A DNA stretch of 64,000 nucleotides from Aeropyrum camini SY1 = JCM 12091 (GCF_000591035.1 NC_022521.1:806001-870000); one strand, 5' to 3'. Positions 15,807-25,458 are shown, counted from the first letter of the stretch. Notes: generated by a model from the sequence alone, not told the origin. Numbers and translations are program-made.

Positions 15807-15891
15807 AACCCCCCTACACCCCTCCGGCCTGACCATACTGTGGCTGCCCCATCCTCAGAAGGTGTCATGCATCAGCAGGTTGTGCCGCTGT

Positions 15892-16365
15892 TTAGCATTC
15901 GCCCATCAGTTCCTTAGACCTTCTGGCGAGCTTTACGGCGGACTCGACGGCTCTTCTAGCGTATTCCTCCGCTCTCTCAAGAGCCTCTAGCCGACTAGCA
16001 CCAGGGCCTATAATTCCCAGGGTTACCGGTTTGCCGTGCTCTATACTTAGATCTAGAATCTTCCTAGCGGCCTGGTGCGCTACCACCTCGTCATGTTTTG
16101 TGTCGCCCTTAATAACGGCGCCGAGCACCGCAACTGCATCTATATCCTCACGGGAGGTTAGGAGCCTCGAAACAATAAAGGGGGTGTCAAACGTTCCCGG
16201 CGCTCTGGCTACAACAGCCACCTCAGCCCCTAGGAACCGTGCGTGGTCTACCGCCTTCTCCTCCATAATACGGGTTACGTCATAGTTAAACTCCGAGACC
16301 ACGATAGCGATCCGCAGCTTATCCCCGCAAGACACTGCTTTGAACCCAAGAACCCGTTGGCACAC
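15892..16365 (-). CDS. ribH: 6,7-dimethyl-8-ribityllumazine synthase
   Basis: 157 residues. It condenses 5-amino-6-ribitylamino-uracil with dihydroxybutanone phosphate in riboflavin synthesis. Family motifs are [39 protein letters not shown] (the histidine after TK is the catalytic one) and [16 protein letters not shown] followed by a C-terminal helix. The start is GTG at 16365, about 33 bases after a TATATC-type box. It lies upstream of GTP cyclohydrolase III on the same strand (gap of about 85 bases), so two riboflavin steps are probably co-expressed. Confidence 0.93.
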   Translation of the reverse strand: MCQRVLGFKAVSCGDKLRIAIVVSEFNYDVTRIMEEKAVDHARFLGAEVAVVARAPGTFDTPFIVSRLLTSREDIDAVAVLGAVIKGDTKHDEVVAHQAARKILDLSIEHGKPVTLGIIGPGASRLEALERAEEYARRAVESAVKLARRSKELMGEC

Positions 16366-16404
16366 TAAACCGGAAATAGCTTAGCGTCTATACGTGGTAT
16401 ATCG

Positions 16405-16503
16405 GGGCCGGTGAGGATGCGTAGCAGGACCGAAGCCCTAGGCTCTATCCTAGAGGGCTTGTGCGGCCGCCGCGCGGGGCTGAGGCCCCTTAAACTCCGG
16501 CCC
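16405..16503 (+). other. Inverted-repeat multi-stem structure between ribH and cdc48, possible RNA gene
   Basis: A perfect 7-bp outer stem (GGGCCGG 16405-16411 with CCGGCCC 16497-16503) encloses a hairpin AGCCCTAGG/CCTAGAGGGCT (16434-16459, two-base bulge) and a hairpin GGGGC/GCCCC with TGAG loop (16476-16489). The fold is equally possible on either strand, so the strand given is arbitrary. It has no tRNA T-loop and no C/D boxes. It lies upstream of the ribH TATA box, so it is not the ribH leader. Confidence 0.4.
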
Positions 16504-16588
16504 TTTAAGACTCGGCAGCATCCCTCAGACTAACCTTGATGTCACTGGTCGATCACGTTATCCAGGCCGGCCTAGTCTAGACCTGACC

Positions 16589-16597
16589 GATATAACC
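16589..16597 (+). promoter_or_regulatory. TATA box for cdc48
   Basis: GATATAACC is centred near 16593, which places transcription start near 16619. That is 6 bases before an ATG at 16625 and 27 before the TTG at 16646, which has a ribosome-binding site. Confidence 0.45.
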
Positions 16598-16645
16598 TCC
16601 AGGTCTTTTAGGTTTAGATAGTGGATGTTTGGAGGTGAGGATGAA

Positions 16646-18826
16646 TTGGTCAAATCTAGTGTTGAGCTGAGGGTGAGCGAGGCTTACCCTCGGGATGTTG
16701 GGAGGAAGATTGTCCGTATAGACCGTCAAACAGCGGCGAGGCTTGGGGTCGAGGTAGGCGATTTCGTTAAGGTTTCGAAGGGTGACAGAAGCGTAGTAGC
16801 GGTGGTATGGCCCCTCAGGCCCGACGACGAGGGCAGGGGCATTATAAGGATGGACGGCTACCTAAGGGCTGCTCTAGGTGTTACCGTCGGGGATACTGTT
16901 ACCGTAGAGAAGGCTGAAAAGGTGGAGCCGGCCTCGAAGGTGGTTCTAGCGCCCACGGAGCCTATCAGGTTTGGCAGGGACTTCGTGGAGTACGTTAAGG
17001 AGTTTCTACTTAGGAAGCCGATTAGCAGGGGAGAGACTATCATAGTACCGGTTCTCGAGGGGCTCCCGCTGGTAGTGGTTTCAACACAGCCCGCTCACTT
17101 CGTGTATGTTACCGAGGCTACTGAGGTTGAGATTAGGGAGAAGCCCGTTAGGGAGGAGATCGAGCGGCTAAGGGGCGTTCCAAAGGTCACCTGGGAGGAT
17201 ATAGGTGACCTTGAAGAGGCTAAGGAAAGGATAAGGGAGATAGTCGAGCTGCCTATGAAGCACCCCGAGATATTCAAGCACCTGGGCATCGAGCCTCCGA
17301 AGGGTATTCTCCTTTATGGGCCTCCGGGTACTGGTAAGACTCTGCTCGCCAAGGCTTTGGCTAACGAGATCGGAGCGTACTTCATCTCTATTAACGGCCC
17401 GGAGATTATGAGCAAGTATTATGGGGAGAGCGAGCAGAGGCTTAGGGAGATCTTCAAGGAGGCTGAGGAGAACGCGCCCAGCATTATATTCATAGACGAG
17501 ATAGACGCCATCGCCCCCAAGAGGGAGGAGGTTACTGGGGAGGTGGAGAAGAGGGTTGTGGCCCAGCTCCTCACCCTCATGGACGGCCTGAAGGAGAGGG
17601 GCAGGGTTATAGTAATAGGCGCCACCAACAGGCCCGACGCCATAGACCCTGCGCTGAGGAGGCCCGGAAGGTTCGACAGGGAGATAGAGATCAGGCCTCC
17701 AGACAAGAGGGCCAGGGCCGAGATACTGAAGGTGCACACTAGAAACATGCCCCTGGCGGAGGATGTGGACTTGGATAAGCTGGCGGAGATGACGCACGGC
17801 TACACTGGCGCGGACCTCGCAGCCCTTGCTAAGGAGGCTGCCATGGCTGCGTTGAGGAGGTTCATACGGGAGGGTAAGATTAACTTCGAGGCTAAGGAGA
17901 TACCGGCTAGTGTCCTCAAGGAGCTGAAGGTTACTATGAAAGACTTTATAGAAGCTATGAAGATGATACGGCCGACGCTCATAAGAGAGATCTACGTAGA
18001 GGTTCCCGAGGTTAGGTGGAGCGATATAGGTGGCCTTGAGGACGCTAAGCAGGCTCTAAGAGAAGCTGTGGAGTGGCCCTTGAAACACCCCGAGATATTT
18101 GAGAAGATGGGTATTAGGCCTCCTAGGGGTGTGTTGTTGTTTGGCCCTCCGGGTACTGGTAAGACTTTGCTTGCTAAGGCTGTTGCCACTGAGAGCGGGG
18201 CGAACTTCATAGCCGTCAGGGGGCCGGAGATACTGAGCAAGTGGGTGGGAGAGAGCGAGAGAGCCATCAGGAAGATATTCGAGAGGGCGAGGCAGGCAGC
18301 CCCCGCCGTAGTATTCTTCGACGAGATAGACGCCATAGCCCCCGCTAGGGGGGCTAGATTTGATACGAGCGGGGTCACCGACAGGATAGTTAACCAGATG
18401 CTGGCGGAGATGGACGGGATACAGCCGCTGACCAACGTTGTCGTCATAGGCGCCACCAACAGGCCCGACATCATAGACCCTGCGCTGCTGAGGCCCGGAA
18501 GGTTCGACAGACTAATATACGTGCCTCCCCCGGACAAGGAGGCCCGTAAGGAGATATTTAGGATACATACCAAGAAGGTTCCACTTGCGGACGACGTTGA
18601 CCTAGACAGACTCGCAGAAATGACCGAAGGCTACACGGGGGCCGACATAGAGGCTGTGGTTAGAGAGGCGGTTATGGCAAAGCTCAGGGAGAAGCTCGAA
18701 GTAGGCAAGGTGGAGATGAGGCACTTCCTAGAGGCGCTAAAGAAAGTGCCGCCGAGCCTAACCAAGGAGGATATACTGAGGTACGAGAGGCTCGCCAAAG
18801 AGCTAAAGAAACTCACCCTAGGGTGA
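16646..18826 (+). CDS. cdc48: Cdc48/VAT-type AAA+ ATPase
   Basis: About 726 residues (733 from the ATG at 16625). This is a hexameric unfoldase that extracts and unfolds proteins, often feeding the proteasome. An N-terminal double-psi barrel/Cdc48 N domain (about 1-190) precedes two AAA+ modules. D1 has GPPGTGKT (near 231), [15 protein letters not shown] and an arginine-finger region [12 protein letters not shown]2 has GPPGTGKT (near 505), [15 protein letters not shown] and [11 protein letters not shown]. The TTG at 16646 lies 8 bases after GGAGGTG (16631-16637) and is the better start, while the ATG at 16625 has no ribosome-binding site. It is a single gene with its own promoter. Confidence 0.96.
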   Translation: MVKSSVELRVSEAYPRDVGRKIVRIDRQTAARLGVEVGDFVKVSKGDRSVVAVVWPLRPDDEGRGIIRMDGYLRAALGVTVGDTVTVEKAEKVEPASKVVLAPTEPIRFGRDFVEYVKEFLLRKPISRGETIIVPVLEGLPLVVVSTQPAHFVYVTEATEVEIREKPVREEIERLRGVPKVTWEDIGDLEEAKERIREIVELPMKHPEIFKHLGIEPPKGILLYGPPGTGKTLLAKALANEIGAYFISINGPEIMSKYYGESEQRLREIFKEAEENAPSIIFIDEIDAIAPKREEVTGEVEKRVVAQLLTLMDGLKERGRVIVIGATNRPDAIDPALRRPGRFDREIEIRPPDKRARAEILKVHTRNMPLAEDVDLDKLAEMTHGYTGADLAALAKEAAMAALRRFIREGKINFEAKEIPASVLKELKVTMKDFIEAMKMIRPTLIREIYVEVPEVRWSDIGGLEDAKQALREAVEWPLKHPEIFEKMGIRPPRGVLLFGPPGTGKTLLAKAVATESGANFIAVRGPEILSKWVGESERAIRKIFERARQAAPAVVFFDEIDAIAPARGARFDTSGVTDRIVNQMLAEMDGIQPLTNVVVIGATNRPDIIDPALLRPGRFDRLIYVPPPDKEARKEIFRIHTKKVPLADDVDLDRLAEMTEGYTGADIEAVVREAVMAKLREKLEVGKVEMRHFLEALKKVPPSLTKEDILRYERLAKELKKLTLG

Positions 18827-18981
18827 CTCACCCAACATATCCATGTAGCCATCCCCACTATGGGTTCTAGCCACCCCTCTACCCTACTTGGAGCCCACGC
18901 GTCTTTCCCAAAATACACACCACCCCCCTAGGGCTCTCGCTGCGTCAGGGCGGAAGGAAGGGGGAACGAGGGCTGTTCTGA

Positions 18982-19070
18982 TGGCGCCGGGGGCGGGATT
19001 CGAACCCGCGCGCCCCTCGCGGGGCAACGGGTCTCAAGCCCGCCGCCTTGGGCCGCTCGGCCACCCCGGC
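18982..19070 (-). tRNA. tRNA-Ser (anticodon UGA), CCA encoded
   Basis: Class II tRNA read on the reverse strand. Acceptor GCCGGGG pairs with CCCCGGC. It has a D arm GCC...GGC, an anticodon loop CTTGAGA with TGA at 19036-19034, a long GC-rich variable arm (CCCCGCGAGGGGC), and a T arm GCGGG-TTCGAAT-CCCGC. Discriminator G is followed by an encoded CCA (18984-18982). No intron. The discriminator and long arm exclude leucine. AT-rich boxes at 19086-19095 and 19101-19110 are possible promoter elements. Confidence 0.96.
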
Positions 19071-19256
19071 GCTCTCCAACCTTAATCATATTTCCCCGAA
19101 GGTTAATAGGGTGGCGTGTAATCCTCTATATCTCTCCTAGGTTTATACAGTATGTTGGGCCCGGTGAGTGGAGCTCGCACTCTGAGCATTAGTTATGAGG
19201 AGGGCCTGTGTTGCCGAGGGCCCTTGCCCGGTGTCCCGCTAACCTATCTATAGTGC

Positions 19257-19327
19257 TTTGGGGGATGATGTTAACGAGGTAGTCTGAAAGGTTGGGAGTG
19301 TTGAGGTTATCCCCGGCTGACCGCAAA
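19257..19327 (+). ncRNA. Box C/D sRNA, predicted 23S rRNA 2'-O-methylation guide
   Basis: C box ATGATGT (19265-19271, one deviation), 12-base guide, D' box CTGA (19284-19287), 11 bases, C'-like TGTTGA (19299-19304), 12-base guide, D box CTGA (19317-19320). Flanks TTTGGGGG and CCGCAAA can form an imperfect terminal stem. The spacer lengths are those of archaeal C/D sRNAs. The D guide (GGTTATCCCCGG) is complementary over 11 bases to the universally conserved 23S sequence CCGGGGAUAAC. By the N+5 rule the methylated base is G2446 (E. coli numbering). The D' guide target was not recognised. Confidence 0.72.
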
Positions 19328-19350
19328 CAGGGCTCTCGGGTGTAACGGGA

Positions 19351-19881
19351 TTGGGAGGCTATTCTAGCATAGCCTACAGGGTTTCCAGGGCGAGGGGCAT
19401 AGAGGGGTGCTCCTGGTATGTAGTCGGCTCAATTTATGTAAGGCCGGATAGCGTTTTTTCGAGGCTCGTAAAGGCTCTGGATGATGAGGGAGCTTTGCTG
19501 CATTATGTCGACGAGGTTGAGAGGAGGGTTGTGTTTAAAATAGGGTTTAAGGGCCTAACTAGGCTTGCACGGCTGATAGCTATGTCATCCAGGGCGGTCT
19601 CACTAGAGCTGAAGGCCTCCTGCAGGGCGGAGAGCTGGAAGGACGCCTTAGCCGATATCATGGATAGTTACAGGATTTTCAGGAAGGATAGAGAATCCGG
19701 TGTTCTGGTGGTTTACGGCATTGCCATGGGGAGAATAGTCGAGGCCGAGGTTAAGGGGAGCCGTGTCCATCTAAAGATAGGGAGGCCATATAGAGGCTCC
19801 CTGGGCTCTGTGCCGCCACAGGGCCTATTCAGGCTGTCTCTGGAGGAGGTTTTTGAGCTGATGGGGTATGGTGGAAACTAG
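19351..19881 (+). CDS. Unknown protein (176 aa)
   Basis: No family is recognised. Soluble alpha/beta protein: SWYVVGSIYVRPDSVFSRLVKALDDE resembles a strand-helix unit, repeated loosely by RVVFKIGFKGLTRLARLIAMSSRAVSLEL, then helix and strand pairs SGVLVVYGIAMGRIVEAEVKGSRVHLKI. The LxxL-rich C-terminus (LFRLSLEEVFELMG) overlaps the start of the membrane protein gene by 14 bases, so translation is probably coupled. The start is taken as TTG at 19351, downstream of the C/D sRNA. Confidence 0.75.
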   Translation: MGGYSSIAYRVSRARGIEGCSWYVVGSIYVRPDSVFSRLVKALDDEGALLHYVDEVERRVVFKIGFKGLTRLARLIAMSSRAVSLELKASCRAESWKDALADIMDSYRIFRKDRESGVLVVYGIAMGRIVEAEVKGSRVHLKIGRPYRGSLGSVPPQGLFRLSLEEVFELMGYGGN

Positions 19882-21334
19882 CATCGGCTACGAGGATTTT
19901 ATACTCAGGATTGGAACCGGCCTGCTAGTAGGAGCTCTAATAGGTATCGAGAGGGAGAGAGCCCAGCTTGTTGGGAGGAGCGAGAAGTCGGGCAGTATTC
20001 CCGGCTTCAGAAGCATGGGCTTTATAGGACTCTACGGCAGCGCTACCGGCTACATAACCTCATATACAGCCTCCCAGTATGGTGTGCTGTTTGCAGCCTT
20101 CGAGGCAGGCCTGGGCACTGTAACTGTGACCCTCCTCACACTCCTCTTCGCCTATACAAGGATGATCAGGCTCAGAGCGCTAGGATTCACGACTTACATA
20201 GTCATACTCATAACCTTCTTGGCCGGCCTAATGAGTGGTTTTGGCCTCATACTGGAGGGGGTGGCTGTCGGCGTTATTGGAGGCCTGCTCCTCGCTTCGA
20301 AGTACCCGGTAGTCAGGATAACCAGGTCCGTCAGCTACTCTGAGCTAATAGCTTTAATGGAGGTTGCCGCTCTCGTTCTCGTGCTGGGTCCTGCAGCCTA
20401 TTATGCGAGCGATTACATACCCTTCATCAACGTGTTCCAGGTCTACGTATTCTTCACGGCTATAGTGGCAGTTAGCTTCGGTAGCTACATAGCCTCGAGA
20501 ATATGGGGGGTTAGGGGGTTTGTGACCAGCATAATTCTTGGTAGCATAGTAAACAGTGAGGCTGTAGTTGCTAGCATAGCCTCGAGACGCGACATAGAGG
20601 CGGAGGTTATCTTCCAGGCCGTCATAACAGCCTTAAGCGTGATGCAGCTTAGAATAGCTGCTCTTGGCCTTTTAGCACTCCTACTGGGGGGGAGCATACC
20701 CCGGGGGGAGATAGTTCTCAACCTGCAGGAGGCCGCCGTGCCCGCGGTTATCCTGCTAGCCCTTATGACTATAGCCACGCTAATAGCCTGGGCTTCAACC
20801 ATAGCTCTGGAGAAGGTCGAGAACAAGGGGGTAACCCCAAGCACGCCTCTCCAGTGGAGTGTGGCTGTGAGAGGTGCGGTGGCGTTCTTCCTCCTAACTA
20901 TGCTATTTGACGCTGCTTCCAGGCTACTGTCGGGCTACACAGGTAGCATAGCACTGCTTGTGCTATCCATAGTAGGAGGCTTCATAAGCGCTAACGCTAC
21001 TCTACTATCCCTCGCAGGACTGTTGACGAGGTTAGGGGTGGACACTTTCACGCTGGGGATACTGGGGATAACGCTTGGAGCAACGTTCAACAAGATATTA
21101 TACACTCGGGCTGTAGGAGCGCCTCCAGAGACCGTGAGAGAGATAGCGAAGGCGACTGGCTTGATGAGCCTGCTACCAGCATTCTTCCTGGCTATATACA
21201 CGCTACTACCCCTCGTCTTAACCCCCGGTGCTATACTGGAGAGGGTAGCATCTGATACTCTCAAAAATCCTACATCCCGCAAACTATGGTGGAGGTGTTC
21301 GGGAGGTGCCTCAGAGAGGGGTTATAAGGGTTAG
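19868..21334 (+). CDS. MgtC/SapB-like and DUF4010 membrane protein
   Basis: 488 residues with about 11-13 predicted membrane helices. The N-terminal module has the MgtC/SapB signature GLLVGALIGIERERAQ (about 17-32) followed by PGFRSMGFIGLYG. From about 180 it matches the DUF4010 layout, including SIVNSEAVVASIASR and the glycine-rich final helices. The cellular role is unclear; MgtC proteins modulate stress or Mg2+ adaptation in bacteria. It overlaps the preceding gene by 14 bases and the next by 29, so the three genes form an operon. ATG at 19868 or GTG at 19871 could start it. Confidence 0.85.
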   Translation: MVETSIGYEDFILRIGTGLLVGALIGIERERAQLVGRSEKSGSIPGFRSMGFIGLYGSATGYITSYTASQYGVLFAAFEAGLGTVTVTLLTLLFAYTRMIRLRALGFTTYIVILITFLAGLMSGFGLILEGVAVGVIGGLLLASKYPVVRITRSVSYSELIALMEVAALVLVLGPAAYYASDYIPFINVFQVYVFFTAIVAVSFGSYIASRIWGVRGFVTSIILGSIVNSEAVVASIASRRDIEAEVIFQAVITALSVMQLRIAALGLLALLLGGSIPRGEIVLNLQEAAVPAVILLALMTIATLIAWASTIALEKVENKGVTPSTPLQWSVAVRGAVAFFLLTMLFDAASRLLSGYTGSIALLVLSIVGGFISANATLLSLAGLLTRLGVDTFTLGILGITLGATFNKILYTRAVGAPPETVREIAKATGLMSLLPAFFLAIYTLLPLVLTPGAILERVASDTLKNPTSRKLWWRCSGGASERGYKG

Positions 21335-21581
21335 GGATGGAGTCAGGCCCGAGGACCTGGCTATAACCCTGATAGTGGAGTGTCAGGAAAGGGGGAGAGT
21401 CAGGCTTAGGGCTGTGGGGGATGAGGTCTGCACGCTCTTCGAGACCCTGAGGATAGCTCAGGAGAAAATGGGGAGGGCTCTCACGATTAAGGTTTTAGAC
21501 TTAAGGCCAAACTTCTCCGGGCCAGCCCGTGAGACAGAAATTCTCGTTGAGGTGTCTCTAGAGGATAGCCACCGCTCCTAG
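21306..21581 (+). CDS. Small protein, weakly Alba-like
   Basis: 91 residues. The order strand-helix-strand-helix-strand, with RVRLRAVGDEVCTLFETLRIAQEKMG followed by LTIKVLDL, resembles the Alba nucleic-acid-binding fold (compare the VVIKARGRAISRAVD... segment of Alba), but the usual N-terminal lysine motif is absent. This is a resemblance, not an assignment. The start overlaps the end of the MgtC/DUF4010 gene by 29 bases. Reverse gyrase follows 140-200 bases later. Confidence 0.7.
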   Translation: MPQRGVIRVRDGVRPEDLAITLIVECQERGRVRLRAVGDEVCTLFETLRIAQEKMGRALTIKVLDLRPNFSGPARETEILVEVSLEDSHRS

Positions 21582-21787
21582 AAGAGGTGGTAGTGGAAGG
21601 GCCCTAGACAAGCTCCTAATATTCACTCCTCACTCATCTAGGCTAGGTTAACTCCATTCTTCTCGGCTCGGTATTACATACCCTTCTACCACTCAATCCC
21701 AGCGCCCCTTTAGTCTCATCGGTGTCTAGGCCGGGGGTTAGGCTAGCTGTAGCTGTGGCACCCCCGCAAGAGGGTGGGGTAGTCGGT

Positions 21788-24700
21788 ATGCCGGGCGGAG
21801 TGAACGCTGTTTACATGGGCTTATGCTACAATTGCGGCGGTATTATTGAAGAGGACAGGTTGGAGAGGGGGTTGCCGTGCTCAAAGTGCTTGCCCCGGCC
21901 TCCACGTAGAATCACTCCCTCCAACGTCTATAGAGCCCTAAAGAGGGCCGGTAGCCTGGGGGCTTACTCGTGGGAGTACTTGAGCCTCAGGGAGGTTAGG
22001 GAGTTTGAGTCATATTTTGCGGCTAAGAGCGGGAGCCGACTCTGGTCGGCGCAGCGGAGCTGGGCTAAGAGGCTTGTTAAAGGGGACAGTTTCGCTATAA
22101 TCGCCCCTACTGGGGTAGGTAAAAGCACTCTCCTAACAGTCTATGCAGCCTATATTGCAGCCGTGAAAGGTGGGCGGGTGCTATACCTTGTCCCGACGGA
22201 AAACCTTGTACGGCAGGTTCACGCTAGGCTCGAGGAGATAGAGCCAGGGCTAGCCACTGCATACTACTCTAGAATGCCGGCTAAGGCCAAACAGGCTAGC
22301 ATAGACGAGATTAGCAGGGGTGAGGCCAGACTCTTAGTTGCAACTACCGGCTTCCTATCCCGCAGGTTCGACCTTCTCTACCCAAAATACAGGTTCAATC
22401 TAGCAATAGTTGATGATGTGGATAGCCTCCTCAGGAACAGTAGGAACGTCGAGCGTGTACTCCTCCTAACTGGCTTTACGGAGGAGGCTGTGGAGGCTGC
22501 CTACAGTCTCGTCAAGGCCAGAGTGAAGCTTTACCGGGCCCTGAGTAGCGGAGCAGGAGACTCCATAGTGTCGAAGCTGGAGCAGGAGATTGCCAGTCTC
22601 GAGGCCCGGCTGAGGCTGAGCCTCTCAGAAACCTCTCCCGGCCAGCTGGTTATAGCGAGTGCAACGGGAAGGCCCAGAGGGTTGAAGCACCTTATCTTCA
22701 AGGAGCTCCTAGGCTTCGAGGTAGGGGGAGGGAGCGATTACCTCAGGAACATTGTTGACGCCTATGTTATCGACGCAGACATTGTGGGTAGAGCCGTGGA
22801 TATAGCATCGGATCTCGGTGACGGCGTCATTGTATTCGTAAGCCAGAGGCTAGGGAAAGACGCAGCCAAGCTGATAGCCGAGAGGCTACGTGAGAGGGGT
22901 GTTTCAGTGGCTCTCGCTCTGACAGGGGCGAGGCGGCCTGTAGAGGCTTTTGCTAGAGGCGAGGCCCAGGTCCTGGTTGGCATGGCCAGTAGGTACGGGG
23001 TTATAGTCAGGGGCCTCGACATTCCAGAGAGGTCGAGGTACGCTGTCTTCCTCGGCGCGCCCTCGACAAAAACACCGCTACTGGAGGCCCTATACTCGCC
23101 GAGGAGGATGCTAGTTTTCCTGTCCCTAGCACAAGATAGTGGTGTTGAATGGGCGGGGGAGGCTTTCAGGAGGCTCTCACGGCTGCTTGAGAGAGTAGTA
23201 GACACGAGCATAGTCTCCCTGGCAGCCAGGGGGAAGCTAGAGGCACATGGTCCTGCTGGAGAGGCCGCCGAGATAATCAGGGAGGCGGCACCCAGACTTG
23301 CGGAATGGCTGGCCGAAGAAGCTCGACTCCGGGGTGGGCTACTCCGGGTGGGAGGGCTTGTTGTGGATCCCAGTGGGCCTTATCTCGTGATACCTGACGC
23401 CCCCACCTACATCCAGGCCTCTGGAAGGGTCAGCAGGCTATACAAGGGAGTTATGACTAGGGGGCTGAGCATAGTCGTTGAGGAGTCGCCGGAGTATGTT
23501 GAGGCCTTGGGTGAAAGGCTCAAATGGACCACTAGCTCCCGACTCCAGCCTCTAGACCAGGTTGACATGGAGAAGCTTGAGAGGGAGATAGAGGAGTCGA
23601 GGAGGGGGCGTGGGAGGAAGGTTAGGGTGAAGACTACGCTTCTGGTTGTTGAGTCCCCCACCAAGGCGAGAACAATAGCGTGGTTCTGGGGTAGGCCGGG
23701 TAAAAGGAGGATGGGCCGTAGCGTAATATATGAGGCTAGTGTAAGCGACCCGGAGAGCGGAGTAGTCTATATCCTGCAGGTAACAAGCACTAGGGGACAC
23801 TTAACAGACCTCACCACCGACCCTGTGGGCAGCAAGTACGGGGTGGACGAGAATGGAGGGGGCTATAGGGCCTACTACTCCACTATAAAGCGTTGCCTAG
23901 ACTGTGGAGCCCAGCACACATCATCGTCGACAGTATGCCCGCGCTGCGGCAGCCCAAGGCAGGTGGATTCTAAGGGGGTTCTAGAGATACTTAGGAAGCT
24001 TGCAAGCGAGGTTGACGAGGTTGTAATAGCGACCGACCCTGATAGGGAGGGTGAGAAGATTGCTTGGGACGTATATCTCACGGTAAGGCCGTACAACTCC
24101 AACGTCAGGAGAGGTAGGTTCCACGAGGTCACGCCGAAAGCAGTTCTAGAGGCACTCAGGAGCGGCGAAACCGTTGATAAGAGTCTGATAGAGGCCCAGA
24201 AGGTTAGGAGAATAGTGGACCGGTGGATAGGCTTCCACCTATCCACCCATCTCAAGCTAAAGTTCTCTAAACCGTGGCTAGGCGCAGGCAGAGTCCAGAC
24301 ACCGGTTCTCGGGTGGATAGTAGAGAGGTATAGCGAGTGGCGGGAGACGAGGGGTTACCTGGTAGTTTTCAAGCTCTCCCCCAATGGTAAGACCAAATAT
24401 TTCACCAGGGATCGGGGGGAGGTTGAGATGCTAAGGAAGACCGAGTGGCTCAAGGTGGTTGACGTCGCTAGGAAAGTAGAGGAGAGGAGCCCACAGCCCC
24501 CATATACTACCGATGAGTACCTGTATGATGCGAGCAGGAGGCTCGGTCTAAGCGCAGGGCTAGCTATGAGGATAGCCCAGGACCTGTTCGAGTCTGGGCT
24601 CATAACATACCACAGGACAGACTCGACGCGTGTTAGCCCTACAGGGGTTAGGCTGGCTCTCGAGTATCTAGAATCAAAGGGGCTCGGGTCGGAGGCCCAG

Positions 24701-25429
24701 CCCCGTGGCTGGGGGGAGGGGGGCGCCCATGAGGCAATAAGGCCCACGAGGCCTCTGGACGCTCAGGACCTCGAAAGGGCGGTGCTATCAGGGTCGATAA
24801 GGATGCCAACCCGGCTCACCCGCCTCCACCTTAGGGTGTACGATATGATATTTAGGAGGTTTATAGCGAGCCAGATGAAGCCGGCGAGGCTTGAGATCGT
24901 TGAGGCTACGCTACAGGCGGGGGAGACAGTGTTTAGCCATGCTGGAGTATCCAGGGCGAGAGGCGGCTATTCCATTGTGAACCCGCCCCTAGTAGAGGAG
25001 TGGCTGGCTAGCATAGCGAGGGGGGAGTTGCTGAGGGTCGAGGAGGTGTCAGTAGTTAGGTCTAGCCTGAAGAGGCTCTACAGGGCTGGCGACATAGTTA
25101 GGATGATGAGGGAAAGCGGTATAGGGAGGCCTAGCACCTACGCTAAGGCTATAGAACAGAACAGGAGACACGGATATGTAATAGAGAGCAAGAGGATGAG
25201 ATACCTGATACCGACTAAAACTGGCGTGACAGTATACGGCTACCTTGCTAACGGCTTCAAGAATCTAGTCTCTGTTGAGACGACTAGAACGCTTGAGGAG
25301 GCTTTGGAGAGGGTGGAGAAGGGTGTTGAAAAGCCGGAGGCCGTCCTCGCCACCGTGTGGAGGATTGTCGATGAAGCTGTTAGCCTTCACACCCCGGTCG
25401 AGACGGTGTTGGGCCAGAGTGAGGCTTAA
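21788..25429 (+). CDS. rgy: Reverse gyrase
   Basis: About 1213 residues (1235 from GTG at 21722). It introduces positive supercoils with ATP, a hallmark of hyperthermophiles. It has an N-terminal zinc finger (CYNCGG...CSKC), a helicase-like half with Walker A APTGVGKST and the DDVD box typical of reverse gyrases, then a topoisomerase IA half starting LLVVESPTKARTIAWFWG. That half has a second zinc finger (CLDCG...CPRCG), DPDREGEKIAWD and the active-site tyrosine in LITYHRTDSTRVS. ATG at 21788 is preceded by GAGGGTGGGG at a good distance and is preferred to GTG at 21722. Crenarchaea often carry two reverse gyrases; only one lies in this window. Confidence 0.97.
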   Translation: MPGGVNAVYMGLCYNCGGIIEEDRLERGLPCSKCLPRPPRRITPSNVYRALKRAGSLGAYSWEYLSLREVREFESYFAAKSGSRLWSAQRSWAKRLVKGDSFAIIAPTGVGKSTLLTVYAAYIAAVKGGRVLYLVPTENLVRQVHARLEEIEPGLATAYYSRMPAKAKQASIDEISRGEARLLVATTGFLSRRFDLLYPKYRFNLAIVDDVDSLLRNSRNVERVLLLTGFTEEAVEAAYSLVKARVKLYRALSSGAGDSIVSKLEQEIASLEARLRLSLSETSPGQLVIASATGRPRGLKHLIFKELLGFEVGGGSDYLRNIVDAYVIDADIVGRAVDIASDLGDGVIVFVSQRLGKDAAKLIAERLRERGVSVALALTGARRPVEAFARGEAQVLVGMASRYGVIVRGLDIPERSRYAVFLGAPSTKTPLLEALYSPRRMLVFLSLAQDSGVEWAGEAFRRLSRLLERVVDTSIVSLAARGKLEAHGPAGEAAEIIREAAPRLAEWLAEEARLRGGLLRVGGLVVDPSGPYLVIPDAPTYIQASGRVSRLYKGVMTRGLSIVVEESPEYVEALGERLKWTTSSRLQPLDQVDMEKLEREIEESRRGRGRKVRVKTTLLVVESPTKARTIAWFWGRPGKRRMGRSVIYEASVSDPESGVVYILQVTSTRGHLTDLTTDPVGSKYGVDENGGGYRAYYSTIKRCLDCGAQHTSSSTVCPRCGSPRQVDSKGVLEILRKLASEVDEVVIATDPDREGEKIAWDVYLTVRPYNSNVRRGRFHEVTPKAVLEALRSGETVDKSLIEAQKVRRIVDRWIGFHLSTHLKLKFSKPWLGAGRVQTPVLGWIVERYSEWRETRGYLVVFKLSPNGKTKYFTRDRGEVEMLRKTEWLKVVDVARKVEERSPQPPYTTDEYLYDASRRLGLSAGLAMRIAQDLFESGLITYHRTDSTRVSPTGVRLALEYLESKGLGSEAQPRGWGEGGAHEAIRPTRPLDAQDLERAVLSGSIRMPTRLTRLHLRVYDMIFRRFIASQMKPARLEIVEATLQAGETVFSHAGVSRARGGYSIVNPPLVEEWLASIARGELLRVEEVSVVRSSLKRLYRAGDIVRMMRESGIGRPSTYAKAIEQNRRHGYVIESKRMRYLIPTKTGVTVYGYLANGFKNLVSVETTRTLEEALERVEKGVEKPEAVLATVWRIVDEAVSLHTPVETVLGQSEA

Positions 25430-25458
25430 TAGTACAGCCGGGACACACGGAATCCCTG

